Assembly (NCBI GenBank): GCA_902478725.1
Contig: CABSMD010000088.1
Coordinates: 1-9,412 of the forward strand
Source of the DNA: an uncultured Clostridia bacterium
Lineage (GTDB): Bacteria > Bacillota > Clostridia > HGM11514
Length of the DNA: 9,412 nucleotides
Direction of reading: 5' to 3'
Shown here: positions 5,965 to 9,412 of the stretch, piece by piece
Position numbering within the stretch: position 1 is the stretch's first letter
Layout of the letters: every line of letters starts with the position of its first letter
Program-made: the position numbers and the translations under genes
Notes under the pieces: model-generated
Told to the model about the DNA's origin: nothing
The model's database searches: none
Seen by the model: only the letters and a program-made list of their open reading frames with translations

Positions 5965-8433
5965 ATGCCAAAATCACAATTCGTAGACCCGAAAGAGGTC
6001 CGCAAAAGCGGCTTTGTGGAATTCGAGCCGATCCCCGTCAACCAGTACAAAAAGACGATCGACGAGGAAAAAGCCAACTACTCGACCGAGGATTTTATCC
6101 GTATTTATAAGCATATGGCGATCATCCGCGAGTTCGAGACCATGCTGTACCTGATCAAGACCACCAGCGAGTATAACGGGGTGGAGTATAACAACCCCGG
6201 CCCGGCCCATCTGTCGATGGGGCAGGAGGCGTCGGCGGTCGGCCAGGCGTACCATCTTAACATCAAAGACCATATCTTCGGTTCGCACCGCAGCCATGGT
6301 GAAATTTTAGCCAAGGGCCTGTCCGCGATCGAAAAGCTGGACGAGCAGGAGCTTTACGACATCATGGCGGGCTTCGACGGCGGCAAGATTTTAAAGGTGG
6401 TGGAACCGCAGCAAAAGGGTGGTATCAAGGCGCTGGCGACCGACTTTTTGGTGTACGGCGCGCTGGCTGAAATCTTTGCGCGTACCACCGGCTTCAACAG
6501 CGGCCTGGGCGGCTCGATGCACGCCTTCTTCACGCCGTTCGGTATTTTCCCGAATAACGCGATCGTCGGCGGTGCGGCGACCGTCGCCATGGGCGCGGCG
6601 CTGTTCAACTGCGTCAACCAAAAGGAAGGCATCGTCGTGTCCAACGTAGGCGACGGCTCGTTGGGCTGCGGTCCGGTGTGGGAAGCGATGGTCATGGGCA
6701 ACATGGACCAGTTCAAGAAGCTGTGGGAAGAGGGCTTCAACAAGGGCCTGCCGATCATCTTCAACTTCTTCAATAATTTCTATGGCATGGGCGGCCAGAC
6801 CTATGGTGAAACGATGGGCTACGACATCCTCGCCCGGATCGGTGCCGGCATGTCCCCGACCCAGATGCACGCTGAGCGTGTGGATGGCTATAATCCGTTG
6901 GCCGTGATCGACGCCATGGGCCGTAAGATCGACCTGCTCAAAAACGGCAGCGGCCCGATCCTGATGGATACGATCACCTATCGTATGTCCGGCCATTCCC
7001 CGTCGGATGCGTCCTCCTACCGGACGAAGGAGGAGATGGACGCCTGGGAAGCGGCGGATGTGCTCATCAATTACAGAAAGCAGCTGGTTGATGCCAAGGT
7101 TGCCGACGACGCTGTGTTCGAGCAGATCAACGAGGACGTCAAGGCGCTGATGACCAAGGTCATCAAGCTTGCTATCGACGATTCTGTGTCTCCGCGTATG
7201 GATCTGAACAAAACGCCGGATGCGATCGAGAAGATCATGTTCTCCAACCAAAAGATAGAGAAGATGGAAGACCGTCCCTGCGATGTGCTCATGCCGAAGG
7301 AAGAGAATCCGCGTGTGCAGCAGATAGCGAAAAAATCCCGTTACGGGTTTGATGAAAAGGGCAAGCCGGTTTCCAAAAATAAGGTTTACCAGCTCAGAGA
7401 TGGACTCTTTGAAGCGATCATCGATAAATTCTATACCGACCCGACCCTGATTGCTTACGGGGAGGATAACCGTGACTGGGGCGGCGCGTTCGCGGTTTAC
7501 CGCGGTCTGACCGAGGCGCTGCCGTACCATCGTTTCTTCAATTCGCCGATTTCAGAGGCGGCGATCGTCGGTTCCGCCGTTGGCTACGCCATGTCGGGCG
7601 GGCGGGCGATCATCGAGCTGATGTACGCAGACTTCATCGGCCGTGCGGGCGACGAGATCTTCAACCAGCTGTCCAAATGGCAGTCGATGAGTGCGGGCAT
7701 CCTGAAAATGCCGGTTGTCCTGCGCGTTTCGATCGGTTCCAAATACGGCGCGCAGCATTCGCAGGACTGGACGGCCCTGTGTGCCCATATCCCTGGCCTT
7801 AAGGTCGTGTTCCCGGCCACGCCGTATGACGCAAAAGGTCTGATGAACGCCGCCTTAATGGGTACTGACCCGGTTGTGTTCTTTGAAAGCCAGAGGATCT
7901 ACGATGTGGGCGAGCAGTTCCACAAAGAGGGTGTGCCCGAAGGGTATTACGAGGTGGAGATCGGCGAGCCGGACGTTAAGCGCGAGGGCAGCGACGTGAC
8001 CATCGTATCAATCGGCGCGGTGCTGTATCGGGCGATGGAAGCCGCTGATATCTTAGAGAAGAAATACAATCTTTCCGCCGAGGTGATCGATGCGCGTTCG
8101 ATCGTGCCGTTCAACTACGAAAAGGTGCTGGAATCGGTCAAAAAGACCGGTCGCATCGTGTTTGTTGGCGATGCCTGCGAGCGCGGTTCATATATGAAGG
8201 AAATGGCGCAGACCGTCAGCGAGCTGGCGTTTGATTATCTGGATGCGCCTCCCGTCGTCGTCGGTTCGCGCAACTGGATCACCCCCTGCCATGAGCTGGA
8301 GAAGGACTTCTTCCCGCAGGCGGAGTGGATCATCGACGCGATCCATGAGCGTATCCTGCCGTTGCCGGGGCATGTGGCGGTGCATAACTTTACCGAAAAC
8401 GACCAGATCAGAAGAGGTAAGCTGGGCGTTTGA
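5965..8433 (+). CDS. Thiamine diphosphate-dependent dehydrogenase E1, fused alpha and beta subunits
   Basis: The product is 822 residues. E1 decarboxylates a 2-oxoacid, or cleaves an alpha-hydroxyketone such as acetoin, and passes the acyl group to lipoyl-E2. The alpha part (about 40-430) has GSHRSHGEILAKG (106-118), GLGGSMHAF (180-188), a thiamine diphosphate motif from GDG (229-231) to Asn270-Asn271, and YRMSGHSPSD (339-348). After a linker at 430-470 comes the beta part with YGEDNRDWGG (498-507), the cofactor-activating glutamate in PISEAAIVG (Glu531), GAQHSQ (595-600), and VPFNYE (714-719). The beta domain also has the unusual NWITPCHELE. Alpha and beta are usually separate genes; here no stop divides them. 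Compared with my memory of AcoA and PdhA, alpha has about 40 extra residues between HGE and GGSMH and about 12 within the thiamine motif. AAGGAG and ATG 5965 set the start. Substrate is unresolved; the acetoin-type motifs are suggestive only. Confidence 0.9.
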   Translation: MPKSQFVDPKEVRKSGFVEFEPIPVNQYKKTIDEEKANYSTEDFIRIYKHMAIIREFETMLYLIKTTSEYNGVEYNNPGPAHLSMGQEASAVGQAYHLNIKDHIFGSHRSHGEILAKGLSAIEKLDEQELYDIMAGFDGGKILKVVEPQQKGGIKALATDFLVYGALAEIFARTTGFNSGLGGSMHAFFTPFGIFPNNAIVGGAATVAMGAALFNCVNQKEGIVVSNVGDGSLGCGPVWEAMVMGNMDQFKKLWEEGFNKGLPIIFNFFNNFYGMGGQTYGETMGYDILARIGAGMSPTQMHAERVDGYNPLAVIDAMGRKIDLLKNGSGPILMDTITYRMSGHSPSDASSYRTKEEMDAWEAADVLINYRKQLVDAKVADDAVFEQINEDVKALMTKVIKLAIDDSVSPRMDLNKTPDAIEKIMFSNQKIEKMEDRPCDVLMPKEENPRVQQIAKKSRYGFDEKGKPVSKNKVYQLRDGLFEAIIDKFYTDPTLIAYGEDNRDWGGAFAVYRGLTEALPYHRFFNSPISEAAIVGSAVGYAMSGGRAIIELMYADFIGRAGDEIFNQLSKWQSMSAGILKMPVVLRVSIGSKYGAQHSQDWTALCAHIPGLKVVFPATPYDAKGLMNAALMGTDPVVFFESQRIYDVGEQFHKEGVPEGYYEVEIGEPDVKREGSDVTIVSIGAVLYRAMEAADILEKKYNLSAEVIDARSIVPFNYEKVLESVKKTGRIVFVGDACERGSYMKEMAQTVSELAFDYLDAPPVVVGSRNWITPCHELEKDFFPQAEWIIDAIHERILPLPGHVAVHNFTENDQIRRGKLGV

Positions 8434-8445
8434 TGAGAATATTCA

Positions 8446-8482
8446 AACAGCGGGCCGGCCGGATATAGGCCGGCCCGCTGTT
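8446..8482 (+). terminator. Probable operon terminator hairpin after E1
   Basis: A 15-pair perfect stem, AACAGCGGGCCGGCC against GGCCGGCCCGCTGTT, closes a seven-base loop (GGATATA), 12 bases after the E1 stop. The downstream ACATAACTGTTCTGTT is only moderately T-rich, so it is an imperfect intrinsic terminator. It is by far the strongest hairpin in the window and lies where the operon should end. Confidence 0.75.
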
Positions 8483-8568
8483 ACATAACTGTTCTGTTGG
8501 CAGGCGGGCGTCAAATGGCGCCGTCTGTGGTTAATTTCTGCCAGCGGGCATTTACAAGGATGGTATCT

Positions 8569-9412
8569 ATGCTGTTACTTGATAACCGGGAGGTCATTGA
8601 CCCCTATTATAACCTTGCCATGGAGGAATACCTGCTCAAACATTTCAGAGAAGAATTTTTCGTGCTGTGGCAAAACGATAAGTCGGTCATCGTCGGCCGC
8701 AACCAAAATACCCTGGCTGAGATCGACATGGACTATGTCCGTTCCCACGGCATTACCGTGGCACGGCGGATGTCGGGCGGCGGCGCGGTGTTCCACGACC
8801 TTGGCAATCTGAACTATACCTTTATCATGAACGACGGCGGCGACGGCTTTTGCGACTATGCCCGCTTTACCCGGCCGATCATCGACGCCATGCGGGAGGA
8901 GCTTGGCGTCGAAGCCGAGCTGTCCGGCCGCAACGACCTGACGATCGGCGGCAAAAAATTTTCCGGCAACGCGCAGTATGTGTACAAAGACCGGATCCTG
9001 CACCATGGCACCCTGCTGTTCAGCCTGGCGATGGAGGATCTGTCCGGCGCGCTGCGTGTGGATGAGAGGAAGATTAAGAGCAAAGGGGTGCGTTCGGTGC
9101 GCAGTCGGGTGACCAATATCTCAGAGCATCTAAAAAAACCGATTACCCTGCCGCAATACCGCGACATCCTCTGCCGCGCGGTGCTGTCCGGCCAGGGGGA
9201 GCTTTTTGAGCTCACATCTAACGACAGGCGGGCGATCCAAACGCTGCGGGATGAAAAGTACGCTACTTGGGAGTGGAACTTTGGCTATTCGCCCAAATAT
9301 ACCTTTACCAAATCGGACTATTTCCCGTCCGGCCATGTAGAGGTCAACCTTGACGTCGCCGATGGCGTGATCCGTGCGGCGCGGGTGTTTGGAGACTTCT
9401 TTTCGCGGCGGG
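8569..9412 (+). CDS. lplA: Lipoate-protein ligase A (3' truncated by window end)
   Basis: The first 281 residues are visible of a family usually around 330; the frame is still open at the window end. LplA activates free lipoate with ATP to lipoyl-AMP and attaches it to the lysine of lipoyl domains. The conserved RRMSGGGAVFHD is at 66-77, GRNDL at 120-124, and GGKKFSGNA at 127-135 with the probable catalytic Lys130. HHGTLLF is at 145-151. The later part, with WEWNFGYSPKYTF at 234-246, belongs to the C-terminal accessory domain. AAGGA (8556-8560) lies eight bases before ATG 8569. It follows the E1 gene after a strong hairpin, so it may have its own promoter or partial read-through. Its obvious client is Lys43 of the E2 in this window, implying scavenged lipoate. 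Confidence 0.94.
   Translation, partial: MLLLDNREVIDPYYNLAMEEYLLKHFREEFFVLWQNDKSVIVGRNQNTLAEIDMDYVRSHGITVARRMSGGGAVFHDLGNLNYTFIMNDGGDGFCDYARFTRPIIDAMREELGVEAELSGRNDLTIGGKKFSGNAQYVYKDRILHHGTLLFSLAMEDLSGALRVDERKIKSKGVRSVRSRVTNISEHLKKPITLPQYRDILCRAVLSGQGELFELTSNDRRAIQTLRDEKYATWEWNFGYSPKYTFTKSDYFPSGHVEVNLDVADGVIRAARVFGDFFSRR

Noticed and set aside
6391..7530. Long open frame of 379 codons on the reverse strand inside the E1 gene
   Set aside because: It lies wholly antisense to a gene with clear catalytic motifs, its predicted protein is rich in His, Arg and Val of the shadow type, and it has no recognisable domain. The same applies to the reverse frame at 767-1675.
4445..8499. Shared GTTCTGTTG at 4445-4453 and 8491-8499, both near GC hairpins
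   Set aside because: A nine-base match in a window of this size can arise by chance and the flanks do not align well.
8498..8543. Inverted repeat TGGCAG/CTGCCA upstream of lplA
   Set aside because: Six pairs across a 34-base loop give a weak structure. An operator role cannot be supported from one sequence.
1..9412. tRNA, rRNA, CRISPR arrays, insertion sequences, phage or toxin genes
   Set aside because: No cloverleaf, repeat-spacer pattern, transposase or terminal repeats were seen. The gaps are short and the window is nearly filled by metabolic genes.

Overview
The window looks like a chromosomal segment from a fairly GC-rich, low-oxygen Firmicute, most likely a Clostridia-class gut bacterium of the Oscillospiraceae/Ruminococcaceae type. 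This is inferred from G/C-ending codons, purine-rich Shine-Dalgarno sites, and the protein types. The taxonomic call is an impression, not a search result. All genes lie on the + strand and I see no frameshift or broken gene. Both ends of the window cut genes.

Layout. Positions 2-520 hold the C-terminal effector domain of a DeoR-family sugar regulator. Next come a zinc-dependent medium-chain dehydrogenase that closely resembles L-sorbose-1-phosphate reductase (SorE, 647-1903) and a short-chain dehydrogenase with the sorbitol-6-phosphate 2-dehydrogenase signature (SrlD/SorD, 1977-3062). In the known sorbose route these two enzymes convert L-sorbose 1-phosphate to D-glucitol 6-phosphate and then to D-fructose 6-phosphate. 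Only 26 bases later begins a complete 2-oxoacid/acetoin dehydrogenase-type complex in the order E2 (3089-4417), E3 (4538-5911), E1 (5965-8433). E1 is a single alpha-beta fusion. A very strong hairpin at 8446-8482 probably ends the operon. It is followed by a lipoate-protein ligase (lplA, from 8569), truncated by the window end, whose product would lipoylate the E2 lysine.

How the genes work together. The complex is self-contained: E1 (thiamine diphosphate), E2 (one lipoyl domain), E3 (FAD/NAD) and the ligase that loads lipoate. Its substrate cannot be read from sequence. Motifs in E1 look nearer to acetoin dehydrogenase than to classical pyruvate dehydrogenase, and E1 carries extra segments absent from both. 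The most interesting point is the tight coupling of a polyol/ketose-phosphate redox pair to this divergent E1-E2-E3 set. It could simply link sugar catabolism to acetyl-CoA formation. It could also be a thiamine-dependent route that cleaves an alpha-hydroxyketone made by the dehydrogenases. Three of the four operon gaps longer than 50 bases contain GC-rich hairpins just ahead of the next gene.
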